From a virus, in IMG/VR virus record IMGVR_UViG_3300032224_001305, positions 1 through 64,000 of that record: a DNA stretch of 64,000 nt; one strand, given 5' to 3'. Made by a program: the position numbers and the translations under genes. Below, piece after piece: positions 51,271-60,613 of this stretch. Each line of letters opens with the position of its first letter. The first letter of the stretch is position 1. The notes under the pieces are model-generated. The model was not told where the DNA came from and did not search any database. It was given only the letters and a program-made list of their open reading frames with translations.

Positions 51271-51634
51271 CATTGCGACACTAGAAGCCAAAGTGGCTGA
51301 GATAGATAATAACGTTGTCCAAATAGCAATGTTCATAGACAAGCTAGCAAAGGAGCACATGGCAGCTACTAAGCTGCTACAGCGCACCGAGCACTTCTTG
51401 TTCTCGTTAATTAAGGTAGGACTAGATAGCGGCCTAGACTTCAATGCTATGCAGGATGCTATGGAAGACTACAACAAGCATGAGGACTTGTTGGTATTCT
51501 GGGGCGTGCGTACTCAGGAAGAGTACGAAACACTCAAAGCGCAGTCACAAGCTGCTCAGGAAGCTGCACAGGTACTGGCAGATGGACAGGCAGCTAGTAT
51601 GGCTGACATCGAAGCTGAGGCTGAGAGCGTATAA
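51239..51634 (+). CDS. Helical hypothetical protein, last of the block
   Basis: A 131-aa, coiled-coil-prone protein (LEAKVAEIDNNVVQIAMFIDKLAKEH...). Ends just before a terminator. Function unknown. Confidence 0.6.
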   Translation: MSEKENPTVSDIATLEAKVAEIDNNVVQIAMFIDKLAKEHMAATKLLQRTEHFLFSLIKVGLDSGLDFNAMQDAMEDYNKHEDLLVFWGVRTQEEYETLKAQSQAAQEAAQVLADGQAASMADIEAEAESV

Positions 51635-51655
51635 CAATCCGTGTGAGGGTGAGGT

Positions 51656-51692
51656 AAGGGGTCGCCGTAACTGGCGGCCCCTTTCTTTTTTG
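51656..51692 (+). terminator. Rho-independent terminator (forward)
   Basis: An 11-bp stem (AAGGGGTCGCC against GGCGGCCCCTT, one G-U) with a 6-nt loop and a CTTTTTT tail. Confidence 0.88.
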
Positions 51693-51705
51693 TAATAGGT
51701 AAAAG

Positions 51706-51734
51706 AATGACAAGAGCGCTAGCTCGTTGTCATT
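51706..51734 (-). terminator. Terminator-like hairpin (reverse)
   Basis: AATGACAA-GAG pairs with CTC-TTGTCATT with one bulge; on the reverse strand it is followed by CTTTTAC. It ends the reverse island that starts at 54828, facing the forward terminator. Confidence 0.6.
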
Positions 51735-51745
51735 CAGTCGCGCTC

Positions 51746-51862
51746 TCAGCCGAATACGGCTACAAGAAGCGCAAAGAACACATGAAATCCTACTAGGGCC
51801 AGAAGGGCCCCGAGAATTTCTTTCACCGAAAAATCTTCCAGGCCACCAGGTTCACCGCGCAT
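51746..51862 (-). CDS. 38-aa membrane peptide
   Basis: ATG 51862 with AGAGG ahead encodes MRGEPGGLEDFSVKEILG followed by one strongly hydrophobic helix (ALLALVGFHVFFALLVAVFG). It fills the gap at the end of the reverse island. Function unknown. Confidence 0.6.
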   Translation of the reverse strand: MRGEPGGLEDFSVKEILGALLALVGFHVFFALLVAVFG

Positions 51863-51922
51863 ACGCACCTCTAAGCGTGTTACTGTACGCTCATAATACT
51901 TATACCGTAATACGCCTATAAT

Positions 51923-52324
51923 TTAGCTAGGGTTTTCGTCTGCCATCCAGAAGGCCAGGTCGTTTATAGTATCGACGGCCATACATCCCTCTTGGCTAGT
52001 TATAACCGGCTTATCTACTGATAATAATTTTTCAAGAATAGGAATAAACGAGACATTCTCGTCAACAATTTCCGCTCTGCGGTGAACAATCTTAAGCGGC
52101 TCCTTGTTTTCCAGTGCTCGCTCGAAGTTATCGGGCTCAAGTAGAAACAAACCAACGCGCTTGTCTTTCTTTAGTAGTAAGCATTGCGACGGGCGCTTTC
52201 CGTTCATTACACGCCCATAAATCACGTCTATCTCGTCGTGTATTGGTGCAATACGCCAATACATAGCCGTGAACTTGTCGTATATACCGTCTAGGTGCTC
52301 AGTCATATCTTCTTGTATGCTCAT
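51923..52324 (-). CDS. Hypothetical protein
   Basis: A 133-aa protein with an AGAGGAA site, overlapping the upstream gene stop (ATGA). No family recognised. Confidence 0.6.
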   Translation of the reverse strand: MSIQEDMTEHLDGIYDKFTAMYWRIAPIHDEIDVIYGRVMNGKRPSQCLLLKKDKRVGLFLLEPDNFERALENKEPLKIVHRRAEIVDENVSFIPILEKLLSVDKPVITSQEGCMAVDTINDLAFWMADENPS

Positions 52325-52962
52325 ATCGGTTCCTCTAACAATTTACCGGCCCTTATATCTCCGTAACCATACTCGTACATCTGTAGCACAGGTAAAAACG
52401 CTTTACGTTCCTCGTAAAGGTCCTGTACAAGCTTCCTGGGTATTTCTCTACCAGCATAATCCATAAAGTCCGGGTAGAAGCCTAGCTGCGCCCGTCTGGC
52501 TACATGGTTGTCGTAGTAGTCTATTTCTAAAGTGGTGGCTAGGTCGGCTACCTTGCCGTGCAATGTGCACCAGGCGTGGTACTTGACCTCGTCCCCATCC
52601 TTCAAGAAACCCTCGTAGTACCTGAGTTTGTGCGCGTCGTCTTCCATAAGCATCTTCTGGTGCAATGTAAACGCGTATTGTGGGTCTAACTGCCTATTTT
52701 TTAACGTATAACCTACTTTTGTGAAAATAAGAGATACGTAGCGCTTTTCTTCCACAGACATGACGTGGTTAGGAAAAGAAATCCAGCCAAGAGCACATAC
52801 AAGCTCTCTACTAGTATGTTCTAGCTGCAGATTCTCGCGTTCTAGGCTGTAACGCTTCTCTCTTATTGTCCTGTTGATTTCCAACGCTACAGACACGCCT
52901 CTAGAGAGGCTGGATAGCTCTTTTGGCCGTGTTTTTCTTATGAAATCTTGCCTAGTTGTCAT
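52321..52962 (-). CDS. Hypothetical protein
   Basis: A 213-aa basic, helical protein. It is the first gene of a reverse sub-operon whose upstream region has iterated GGCCTATTTT units. No family recognised. The ribosome binding site is weak. Confidence 0.6.
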   Translation of the reverse strand: MTTRQDFIRKTRPKELSSLSRGVSVALEINRTIREKRYSLERENLQLEHTSRELVCALGWISFPNHVMSVEEKRYVSLIFTKVGYTLKNRQLDPQYAFTLHQKMLMEDDAHKLRYYEGFLKDGDEVKYHAWCTLHGKVADLATTLEIDYYDNHVARRAQLGFYPDFMDYAGREIPRKLVQDLYEERKAFLPVLQMYEYGYGDIRAGKLLEEPI

Positions 52963-52999
52963 TTTGAAGCCCGTAAATGCTCAATTTTACGTTAAAAAT

Positions 53000-53040
53000 G
53001 GCTATTTTTGCTCATGGAGGCCTATTTTGGCCTATTTTTA
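53000..53040. repeat. Iterated GGCCTATTTT units
   Basis: GGCTATTTTT at 53000, then GGCCTATTTT at 53019 and again at 53029. They lie in an AT-rich 182-nt gap (52963-53144) upstream of the reverse gene at 52962, and may be an operator. Confidence 0.6.
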
Positions 53041-53107
53041 CTGAATTTATCACTAAGAAGCATAAAAAGGCCATTTATAATGACCATTTCTCTGTAATGA
53101 TAGCTAA

Positions 53108-53136
53108 GTACGAGGTGGTTGTAAACCACCCCGTAC
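53108..53136. other. Intergenic hairpin
   Basis: Thirteen-nt arms (GTACGAGGTGGTT and its complement, one mismatch) close to a GTA loop, just downstream of the reverse gene ending at 53145. No T-run. Confidence 0.5.
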
Positions 53137-53144
53137 CAACACCT

Positions 53145-53564
53145 CTACGCCTCGGCCATAGGTGCCATAATCGCGCCCTCGATATCCTTATCGAAATACG
53201 TAGAGTCGGAGTCAACCAGTTCGATGCTACTAAGCTCTTTATCGTGGATGATAAGTGTCAGAGGACCCATCGTGGCATATTCCTCTATCAACTTGGCGGC
53301 CTTTTCTTTACCTACGATGCCCTCTAGAAGTAAATCGAGGAAAGCGACTATGCGATTTACAAACTCGTCGTGTAGGCCCGTCAGACGTATGTTAAACCGC
53401 AGCTCGAAATAGAACGCTGGGCACTTACGTAGAACTTCGTACATACCTTTTAGCTGCTTGCGTTCATCTGCACAATCGGGACAGTCTCCGCATCCTACAC
53501 ACGTCAGAAACAGCATAGTCGCTATCCATTCGCTGACTTCTTCCAATGAAAGCTCATTACCCAT
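53145..53564 (-). CDS. Hypothetical protein with Cys cluster
   Basis: A 139-aa protein starting MGNELSLEEVSEW (GAGG ahead). CVGCGDCPDC near residue 22 could bind a metal; the rest is helical. Longer upstream frames lack a binding site. Function unknown. Confidence 0.6.
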   Translation of the reverse strand: MGNELSLEEVSEWIATMLFLTCVGCGDCPDCADERKQLKGMYEVLRKCPAFYFELRFNIRLTGLHDEFVNRIVAFLDLLLEGIVGKEKAAKLIEEYATMGPLTLIIHDKELSSIELVDSDSTYFDKDIEGAIMAPMAEA

Positions 53565-53681
53565 AATCAACCTCGCTGGCGCAAGAGCGCCATCTATTTG
53601 GCAAACGGCGCTCCTGCACCAGCGGTAACTATGCCACATAGTAGTCCATGCCCACTACGCTATATTTATTACTCGTGGATA

Positions 53682-53864
53682 TTACGCCAACGAGTCATAG
53701 CTCATCAGTCCTAGTTCTAGCGCCAGGAAATGCACAATCGCCTGACCGAACTCGGACACCAATGGCATGATCTCTTCGCTGATGAAACGCATAACGCTGG
53801 ATGTGAGAATACCCAGAGCCTGCTTGAACATACCGACGAAGAAGTCAAAAATGGTAGAGAGCAT
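53682..53864 (-). CDS. Small amphipathic/membrane peptide
   Basis: A 60-aa protein (MLSTIFDFFVGMFKQALGIL...) with an AGGGGA site. Almost all hydrophobic and amphipathic helix. It could act on membranes. Function unknown. Confidence 0.6.
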   Translation of the reverse strand: MLSTIFDFFVGMFKQALGILTSSVMRFISEEIMPLVSEFGQAIVHFLALELGLMSYDSLA

Positions 53865-53934
53865 ATTCTAATCCCCTTTAAGTTTGGCGGCTTTATCAAT
53901 GAAGGTGCGCCTGCCGCCTATAGGCTATCTCACC

Positions 53935-54828
53935 TTAAACCACCGTTCTAGGAAGCCGTATGGTAGGCATTCCTGAACTGAACATTCGATCTATGAAGAC
54001 CTCGTTCAAGAGCTCTTCAGCAGCGTAAGCAGTAATATTATCGTGAATAGTCTTACCATCTAGAGACACAACCGGGTTCACCACCACGGTGTATCTATTG
54101 TCTTTGTTAATACCAATCCAGAACCACGCACAGTTTTTGACGTTGCGCATATTATTCAGCCCGCCCATAAGACCGGTGCTATCTTTTGCTTTTATGACAG
54201 TAAACGCGTGGGAAGCGGTGAAAGCGCTAAGAATAATCTCTAGAGGATTATTTGGACCATTAATACCGCGGAACAATTGCTGATGAACGTACTGTTCACG
54301 CACGGTTACTGGAGAGGTACCGTAGGACTCAAGGTACTTACCGCGCACCTCTCTAAAATGCACTCTAGGAGACGTAAAAGACAGTAAGGAGGAACTGGGC
54401 AGTTTAGGCAGATCCTTTTTCACTTGCTGGCACATGCGAACTGCTATTTCGTTTACCAGTTCCGGATCGGCACTAATGTATTCAAGAATTCCTGGCAGGA
54501 ACCTATTCAAGAACACAGCCATAGACGTGCAACTACCTACCTGAATTCTTTTAGGAGAAGCCGCGTCCGCTGTCTCCCGCCAAGGAGTGTGTCCACTACG
54601 ACCACGTGCCTGCCTATACCAGAGCACAATTCTGACACTGTCCGGAGTCTCACTAGCTATATCGATGGTTTTCAGTACTACTATCGCAGACTGATTTCCC
54701 ATTATGCTGATGCCCTGCCTACACGTGAAAGTGGCCCTATCATCTAACACATGCGCATCAAATGCCAATCGCCCAATGGTGGGCAGAATGACTTTCAGGT
54801 ACTTAGTAGTTTCTAGATATAGAGACAT
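53935..54828 (-). CDS. Hypothetical protein, first gene of the reverse island
   Basis: A 297-aa protein. ATG 54828 with GGAGG is preferred over an in-frame upstream ATG. Mixed alpha/beta with the segments FRGINGPNNPLEIILSAF and AWFWIGINKDNRYTVVV. No family recognised. Confidence 0.65.
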   Translation of the reverse strand: MSLYLETTKYLKVILPTIGRLAFDAHVLDDRATFTCRQGISIMGNQSAIVVLKTIDIASETPDSVRIVLWYRQARGRSGHTPWRETADAASPKRIQVGSCTSMAVFLNRFLPGILEYISADPELVNEIAVRMCQQVKKDLPKLPSSSLLSFTSPRVHFREVRGKYLESYGTSPVTVREQYVHQQLFRGINGPNNPLEIILSAFTASHAFTVIKAKDSTGLMGGLNNMRNVKNCAWFWIGINKDNRYTVVVNPVVSLDGKTIHDNITAYAAEELLNEVFIDRMFSSGMPTIRLPRTVV

Positions 54829-54969
54829 CCGCAACACCTCCGTCAACAACTAAAGTTTATTGGTGCGCAATAATCTTTTGACTGCGCATGTACATATACC
54901 TGCAAATAAGCCAAAGTTGCGGCTGAACGGAACGAGTGTGCTACACTGCCACCACTTGCGGAGTGTAAG
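54829..54969. promoter_or_regulatory. Divergent intergenic region
   Basis: Separates the reverse island from the forward tape-measure-like gene, so it should carry two promoters. TGC-TACACT (extended -10 form) about 30 nt before the forward start is the best forward candidate; I see no clear reverse one. Confidence 0.4.
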
Positions 54970-57900
54970 ATGGCCATAAACTCAAGCGATATATCACAGA
55001 GAATAGCCCAAGACGCCGCTGCCATGCAGGCGCAGCATATGGCTGCACTACAGGCACAATACCCAGCCACAGGAGTAGGTCCTGGACTACAGCAGCCAAT
55101 GCCGTCTGACTTTCAGGCCGGTATACCAAATATGGCCGCATCTGCCGCTACGTATGCGGGTGGTGTACCAGGTGGTCTCACCACAGGTATCGGACTAGCT
55201 GCTGCCTTTGGTTACGCACCAAGAATCCTAGATCCTTTCACTCAAGCCATACACGCAGGTAAGACTGCTTCCGCTATGCGCGGCGGTTTCATGGCTAGCG
55301 GTGCTGGCGCCGCAGCAGGTATTGGTGCAGCCGCTGTAACATTAGGTGGATACTATGCCGCAGGCGCAGCAGCTGATTACTTAGCCTTCGATCCATTTAA
55401 GACCGGCGCACAAATGCGCGGCCAAACATTAGGCGCAATCCACTCATTTATGCCGCAAGCACCGATGTCATCTATGGCATCCACCGCGGCCATGATGGAA
55501 AACATACAACGCCAATCTGGTGGTATGTATGGCATAGGTGACTTATCTAACTTAATGGGAATGGGCGTGTCCGGCGGTGATATCCGCACCATGGACATGA
55601 ATTCATTTCAATCCGACTTTAAGACATTAATAAGCAAGACTAAGGAAGTCGCGCAGGCACTATCGTCGTCTCTAACAGAAGCCTACGGGGCTATGAAAGA
55701 GATAAAGTCGTTAGGCGTGTCTGACGTAGCCGGCACTGCATATGGTATGCGCGGATTAGGCGTAGCCGCAGGTATATCTCCCGCAGAGATGATGGGTATA
55801 GCTCGCGGCGGATCTATGCTCGCAAAGCAATCAGGTATTAGCCGTGATATTGGTGTATCTGGTGCAATGTCTTCCGCAGCCACATTTGGCTACATAGGCC
55901 AACGCAAATTATTAGGAGAAGACTTTGGTTTAGAGGACTTAGGCACTTTCCAAAACGCGGGCTATCGATTCTTCGGTTCTATGCAAGGACAAAAAGTCCT
56001 AGCGGCCATGATGAATCAGCGCGGCGAGATAGATGAATCCATCGCCCAGCAGATAGCACAAGGAACGATCTCTAAGTCAGAGATCAACCGCCTGTCAAAT
56101 ATCACGCTAAATAAAAGACAAGATTTATTCGGCGCGCACAGTTCCGAATTAGTCGCCACCTACCTGAGCCAATACGGGCCGCAAGGTATTGTTAACCCGC
56201 TGTCCACCATGACGCAGGGTATGGCTAATCCATTATCAGCTAGACAAGGACTCACTGGACTCAACCAAGAGCAGATGCACGAGCTGAGTCTACTAAACTC
56301 AAGTAGCGCGTCTCTAAAGCAGCAAATAGCAAACGCCGCCGTAGAAGGGTTCGCTCAAGGAACACAGAAGCTAGGTCTACAAGATCAGCTAACTCTAGCC
56401 GTAAGCAAAATGACGGCACCGGTGAGAGAGAAGTTCCAGCAAATGGGCGCATCAGTAGCTCAGTCAATTGCTGAGTCCATAGAGGATGTAACCAAAGACT
56501 TCGTAACAAGACCTACTACCGTCACGGCTGACTACAGTGGCGTGCGTGCCATGAGATCGGCCTTATCTACAGGCAACTTCTCACGAGCCTCAAATATCGA
56601 ATCCATGTTGTCTGGTGGCGGTGGGCTAGGTATGCGCCAGTATCAACTGGGACCTAGATCCGGTGGATTCCTGCAGAGAAATCTACCGCGAGCTCTGTCT
56701 GCAGAAGCATATGGAGAAGAGATAGATCTTCTGCCTACTACCCTAGGTATACACGGACTAGATAGCTACCAGTCTACTGGTGACCTATTAGAGGGTGCGG
56801 CATTGGGCGTTGGCCTAGGTGGAAGACTAGCCGGAGCTTCTTACAGAAACGCGGGAATGCTTGCCAACGCAACTCTAGGTAGGGCGGGCAGATACTTAAC
56901 AGGCCTGGGAGCAGAAGCCGCTGCTGAAGGCGGACTTGCCGGCGTAGGTCTTGCCGCTGGTTCCGTAAGAATGGCAGGCGGCGCATTAAGACTAGCCTCA
57001 CTAGGTGCACGTGTCCTAGGTCCAGTAGGTGCCGCACTAGCAGTTAAAGACTCCTGGGAGTTAGGTGCAAAAGCAGGCCACTACATAAACGCTCTAACAG
57101 GTATGGAGAGCTTTGCCGACGCCGACTACACAAAGCGCGGACAAATGATGCGCATGGCACAGGAAGCAGGATTAGCTGATCCGAACGAAGTTATGCGCAT
57201 GTCCGACGCTGTGCACGCATCCTCCGGAGGGAAAGACCTCATAGAGATCGCGGGTACGGCGCAAGTTAGATATGTAGAAAATCCTAGCTACGATCCAAAC
57301 TACATCCCCCCAGTCGACGCCACTACAGGGTACGTTACACACGAAAACCCTGTCATAAACGACCCAATGCGTATGTACTTCAAAAGAGATGCGTCTAGGA
57401 CACTAGCCAACATAAATAAATTCGACACTAATAAAACAATTTCTGCCCTTACTCAGGCCACCGACGGCGCGTTTGTATCACAGCTCAGAGGTATCGCCGG
57501 AGACCAGACAAAGAGCACTACGCAAAAAGAACAGGAACTGCGTGGTCTGATGCTCCAGCGTGGTGCAGATCTACAGAGACAAGGAAAGGGTACGTCTGCT
57601 AGCGACCTTATTAATAGTAATAAAGGCGCAATTTTCGCTCTCATGAAGGAAGGCGGTCACTACGACGAAACCAATGAAACATACGTTCAGCAAGTATCTA
57701 GTAAGCTAGACGAAGCTAGAAATGGAAATAGACTACAGAATGTAGCCGCAGACTTTATGTCTGGGCAGATGAACACATACCAGGGACTAGTAGCCGAAGT
57801 ACTGACTGAAGGTAAGTATGGGATAGGTAATAAAGACGCGTTCGCTCAAGAAGTAAATAGACGCTTTACGGAGAGATTTACTGGTGCTGAAGCAGTACAG

Positions 57901-58740
57901 GCACAAAATGCGCTGGCCATATTTAAAGACGCCCAACCAATACTAATAGGTGCTGGTCTAGAACCCTTGCAGAAGGCCGCACACGAAATAAACCTAGCCT
58001 ACCGCAATCAATACAGAAAAGAAGGCGGAGAAGTAAAAGAGTTTATGTCAATGGCCGCTGGTTCTGCAGGTATGACTGGTGTCGTATCCGAAGCGTCTAA
58101 GTCTTTGTTCGCTGCTCTTGGTAACGATAACGTTGGACCAGTGCAGCGCACTCAAGCCATGACTGAGTTCTACGAGAAGATGATTGACAGCAAGGCGACC
58201 GCCGAACAGCTAGGCGCCTTCACGTCACGTATGGGTATGTCTAGAACTGAGCTAGGTATAGACATAGCCGCCGCTGGTGCTGGCTATACCCGTATGTTAG
58301 GTCTCGAAGAGCAATTCTTTGGTAAGGGTAGAAAGGGCAAAGGCAAGCAGTGGGCCGAAGCGTTCTTGGGTACGTCTCTATCTGGCGTAGGACTTGAGGA
58401 CTGGGTAAGTGGTAAATCTAAGACAGCCACTGCTGACGCACGCCAGAGAATAGAAAAGGGCATCATAGATATGATGGTCACTACTTCAGGTGGTGCCCTA
58501 TCACCAGACCAAATACGCACTGCGGAGTCCAACGTACAAAAAGTGCTCGACCACATGAAGGGCGGCGGCACTGGAGATGTAAAAGAGTTGGCCAAACTCT
58601 TCCAAGCTCCGTCGGGTAATGCAACGCCTCCGCCTAATGCCGCACAGCAAGCCAAGTTAATGGCCGACTTCAACACGACGATAGACAGCGTCACTAAGAA
58701 GATGCAAAAGCTTGCAGACGTAATACCCGCAGGTAGCTAA
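54970..58740 (+). CDS. Tape-measure-like tail protein
   Basis: A 1256-aa protein, the second longest in the window. It is Ala/Gly/Met/Gln-rich, with Gly/Ala hydrophobic segments near residues 55-140 and 610-700 and long helical stretches. These features, its length and its position downstream of the tail assembly chaperone genes fit a tail tape measure or a related central tail protein. It stops at TAA 58738. The same frame then continues for 99 codons into an S74-type chaperone domain. Confidence 0.6.
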   Translation: MAINSSDISQRIAQDAAAMQAQHMAALQAQYPATGVGPGLQQPMPSDFQAGIPNMAASAATYAGGVPGGLTTGIGLAAAFGYAPRILDPFTQAIHAGKTASAMRGGFMASGAGAAAGIGAAAVTLGGYYAAGAAADYLAFDPFKTGAQMRGQTLGAIHSFMPQAPMSSMASTAAMMENIQRQSGGMYGIGDLSNLMGMGVSGGDIRTMDMNSFQSDFKTLISKTKEVAQALSSSLTEAYGAMKEIKSLGVSDVAGTAYGMRGLGVAAGISPAEMMGIARGGSMLAKQSGISRDIGVSGAMSSAATFGYIGQRKLLGEDFGLEDLGTFQNAGYRFFGSMQGQKVLAAMMNQRGEIDESIAQQIAQGTISKSEINRLSNITLNKRQDLFGAHSSELVATYLSQYGPQGIVNPLSTMTQGMANPLSARQGLTGLNQEQMHELSLLNSSSASLKQQIANAAVEGFAQGTQKLGLQDQLTLAVSKMTAPVREKFQQMGASVAQSIAESIEDVTKDFVTRPTTVTADYSGVRAMRSALSTGNFSRASNIESMLSGGGGLGMRQYQLGPRSGGFLQRNLPRALSAEAYGEEIDLLPTTLGIHGLDSYQSTGDLLEGAALGVGLGGRLAGASYRNAGMLANATLGRAGRYLTGLGAEAAAEGGLAGVGLAAGSVRMAGGALRLASLGARVLGPVGAALAVKDSWELGAKAGHYINALTGMESFADADYTKRGQMMRMAQEAGLADPNEVMRMSDAVHASSGGKDLIEIAGTAQVRYVENPSYDPNYIPPVDATTGYVTHENPVINDPMRMYFKRDASRTLANINKFDTNKTISALTQATDGAFVSQLRGIAGDQTKSTTQKEQELRGLMLQRGADLQRQGKGTSASDLINSNKGAIFALMKEGGHYDETNETYVQQVSSKLDEARNGNRLQNVAADFMSGQMNTYQGLVAEVLTEGKYGIGNKDAFAQEVNRRFTERFTGAEAVQAQNALAIFKDAQPILIGAGLEPLQKAAHEINLAYRNQYRKEGGEVKEFMSMAAGSAGMTGVVSEASKSLFAALGNDNVGPVQRTQAMTEFYEKMIDSKATAEQLGAFTSRMGMSRTELGIDIAAAGAGYTRMLGLEEQFFGKGRKGKGKQWAEAFLGTSLSGVGLEDWVSGKSKTATADARQRIEKGIIDMMVTTSGGALSPDQIRTAESNVQKVLDHMKGGGTGDVKELAKLFQAPSGNATPPPNAAQQAKLMADFNTTIDSVTKKMQKLADVIPAGS

Positions 58741-59040
58741 GGCAATGGCTCTCCGCCGCCAGCTACAGCGTCGGGCGGCGCTGGATACTCTGACGCACGT
58801 CTGAAAGATAACGTGACGGCCTTGCTTGTATCTGTATATGCGAAAATAGGTCTGACCGGAGTTTCTTGGATATGGAATGGTGTGGCCAACGCTATAGGAC
58901 TATATGGCTACGCAGAAGGTGTTCTAGCGCAAGAGGTATTAGAGAAGTATCCAGACACTGTTGGTGTTGACGAGAGTGGTTGGTTATTCGTTCGATACGA
59001 TTTACTTAACGACATGATAGGAAGAGTATCTAATATCTGA
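58741..59040 (+). other. S74-type intramolecular chaperone domain in frame after the TAA
   Basis: Ninety-nine codons, in frame with the preceding gene, encode a Gly/Pro/Ala linker and then YSDARLKDNV (the S74 cleavage/recognition box). The sequence continues with VSWIWNG, YGYAEGVLAQEVLEKYPDTVG and FVRYDLLNDMI, the standard order of this domain. The only in-frame start, GTG 58813, lies after the SDxRLK box. It is therefore either made by stop-codon readthrough, or is a remnant of a fusion broken by the TAA. Such domains fold trimeric fibres and cut themselves off. Confidence 0.7.
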
Positions 59041-59050
59041 GGTAATAAAA

Positions 59051-59353
59051 ATGAACAAACTGCGCCGACAATTGCTGAAGATAGCTGGAGCCTATGGCCA
59101 GATAACAGACCCGCAGTCTTCTGCTGGTATACGTCCTGATTCTGAATATCCAGGACCGGGCGAATATGAGCCCTTAGTACGTACAGACACTTCTCGCAAA
59201 GGCGCGTACCCAACGTCTAAGTACAGCGTAAGAGACGAAGAGACGCCGCAGAGATTTGCTCCAAAAAATAATCTAACGGCGGGTTTGTTCTCAGACCCAA
59301 AGAAGGTTACTGACGAGCAGTTGATGCGCTATAAAGATTTAGCCCGTAAGTAA
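59051..59353 (+). CDS. Virion-type protein with QLLKIA N-terminus
   Basis: A 100-aa protein, MNKLRRQLLKIAGAYG, then a Pro/Ser/Asp-rich unfolded-looking region. Fits the shared N-terminal motif. GAGGT site. Function unknown. Confidence 0.62.
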   Translation: MNKLRRQLLKIAGAYGQITDPQSSAGIRPDSEYPGPGEYEPLVRTDTSRKGAYPTSKYSVRDEETPQRFAPKNNLTAGLFSDPKKVTDEQLMRYKDLARK

Positions 59354-59377
59354 TTACTCGTAATAAAGGTGGCGGAC

Positions 59378-59842
59378 ATGGCAAACGTACGTGAGCAGCT
59401 GATAAAGATAGCAACTGAACTAAACAAGGAAGCAGCGCGCCCTTTGACCTCATCCGAGTGGTCTGGTCGTGCAGCTGGCGAACACCTCTTCAACGCTAGA
59501 TTGTGGGACGCCGAAAGAAAGCGTGCCGAAGGTGCTGCCAGTAGACTACGTACGCAATTTACGGGAGACAGTCCTGCAGCTTTATATGGCCAAGGCTTAG
59601 CTAAGAAGATGGATACAGCCGCTTCTGACTATGCCTTTGGTGCAGCTAACAACTTAGAGCACGCTAAGTACATGGCTGACGTGGGTGCTTCTCACAAGGC
59701 TAGACAGATAGCCGAAGCAGGCATACCCGCAGAACAAGCGGCTAATAACCTCAGTAAGTTCTTAGCCGCATCAAGAGCACCAGAGAAAGCAACTGCCGCT
59801 CCTTCGTTGATGAAGCGCCTACTCGCCAAGATTGCTCGTTAG
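59378..59842 (+). CDS. Virion-type protein with QLIKIA N-terminus
   Basis: A 154-aa helical protein, MANVREQLIKIATELNKEAAR. ATG 59378 has AAGGTGG ahead; GTG 59369 is inside that site. K-x-A occurs again near the end. Function unknown. Confidence 0.62.
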   Translation: MANVREQLIKIATELNKEAARPLTSSEWSGRAAGEHLFNARLWDAERKRAEGAASRLRTQFTGDSPAALYGQGLAKKMDTAASDYAFGAANNLEHAKYMADVGASHKARQIAEAGIPAEQAANNLSKFLAASRAPEKATAAPSLMKRLLAKIAR

Positions 59843-59866
59843 TATTTTCTATTAATAAGGTGCGTC

Positions 59867-60175
59867 ATGAATACGAGACTCAGACTGGTAAAGATGGCGG
59901 CTAGGTTACAGCTTGGTATACCAAAGCCACCACCTCCGGTGTCACAACCGCCCGCACCAGAGAATGTGCCTCCGCCTCCTCCACCCCCTGAGCCAACTGA
60001 GATGCCGGGTATGGACTACTCGCGCAACATGCAGCAGCTCCTAAAGACGTACGGGTTAAAGTCTGCCATCAACCCAAATAAGATACTGAAGGGGTTGTCT
60101 GATGTGCAGGACATTAGCCAGTACGTAGACCAGCCCGCACCACCCCCCGCAACACAAGCACCAGCACCTCAGTAA
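59867..60175 (+). CDS. Proline-rich virion-type protein
   Basis: A 102-aa protein, MNTRLRLVKMAARLQLG, followed by long Pro-rich runs at both ends of a short helical centre. It has the shared N-terminal motif. Function unknown. Confidence 0.6.
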   Translation: MNTRLRLVKMAARLQLGIPKPPPPVSQPPAPENVPPPPPPPEPTEMPGMDYSRNMQQLLKTYGLKSAINPNKILKGLSDVQDISQYVDQPAPPPATQAPAPQ

Positions 60176-60184
60176 GGAGCCTGT

Positions 60185-60610
60185 ATGACACGCGTTCTCA
60201 GTTTAATATCTATCGTAATATTCTTCTTACTTCCATCCACGGCGTACTCATACGACTGGAAGGTAGTGAAGGTGCTTGACGGAGACACCGTGAAGTTTGA
60301 GGTCAAGTTCCTACCTAAGGAGCTAGGCACCAATCTAAGCGTGCGCGTGCTGGGCATAGACACACCAGAGAAAGCTCCGCGTGCTAAATGTGACAAAGAG
60401 GCGCAGCTAGGTCTGAAAGCTACTGAGTTCACCAAGCAGGCGGTAGGGCAAGCTAAGAAGATCGAAGTAGACATCACCGAGTGGGACAAATACGGCGGTC
60501 GTGTACTAGGGCACATCAAGCTAGACGGTAAGCGGTTGTCAGACCTTCTGATAGATGCGGGTCTTGCTAGACCGTACCACGGTGAGAAGAAGTCTGACTG
60601 GTGTAAGTAG
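60185..60610 (+). CDS. Secreted thermonuclease (SNase family)
   Basis: A 141-aa protein. Residues 1-22 are a Sec signal peptide (LISIVIFFLLPSTAYS). The SNase core shows VLDGDTVKF, Arg54, the VLGIDTPE box with Glu62, and Arg106 in YGGRVLG, matching Arg35, Glu43 and Arg87 of staphylococcal nuclease. It cuts DNA/RNA and would act in the periplasm or outside. AAGGAG site. It may degrade incoming or released DNA. Confidence 0.88.
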   Translation: MTRVLSLISIVIFFLLPSTAYSYDWKVVKVLDGDTVKFEVKFLPKELGTNLSVRVLGIDTPEKAPRAKCDKEAQLGLKATEFTKQAVGQAKKIEVDITEWDKYGGRVLGHIKLDGKRLSDLLIDAGLARPYHGEKKSDWCK

Positions 60611-60613
60611 TAG

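Noticed and set aside
52977-53327. Forward ORF MLNFTLKMAIFAHGG...
   Set aside because: It has no binding site, runs through an AT-rich repeat gap and then opposite the reverse Cys-cluster gene.
58813-59040. Independent 75-aa gene starting at GTG 58813
   Set aside because: It would begin after the SDARLKDN box of the S74 domain, and it is in frame with the upstream gene; a detached or readthrough domain explains it better.
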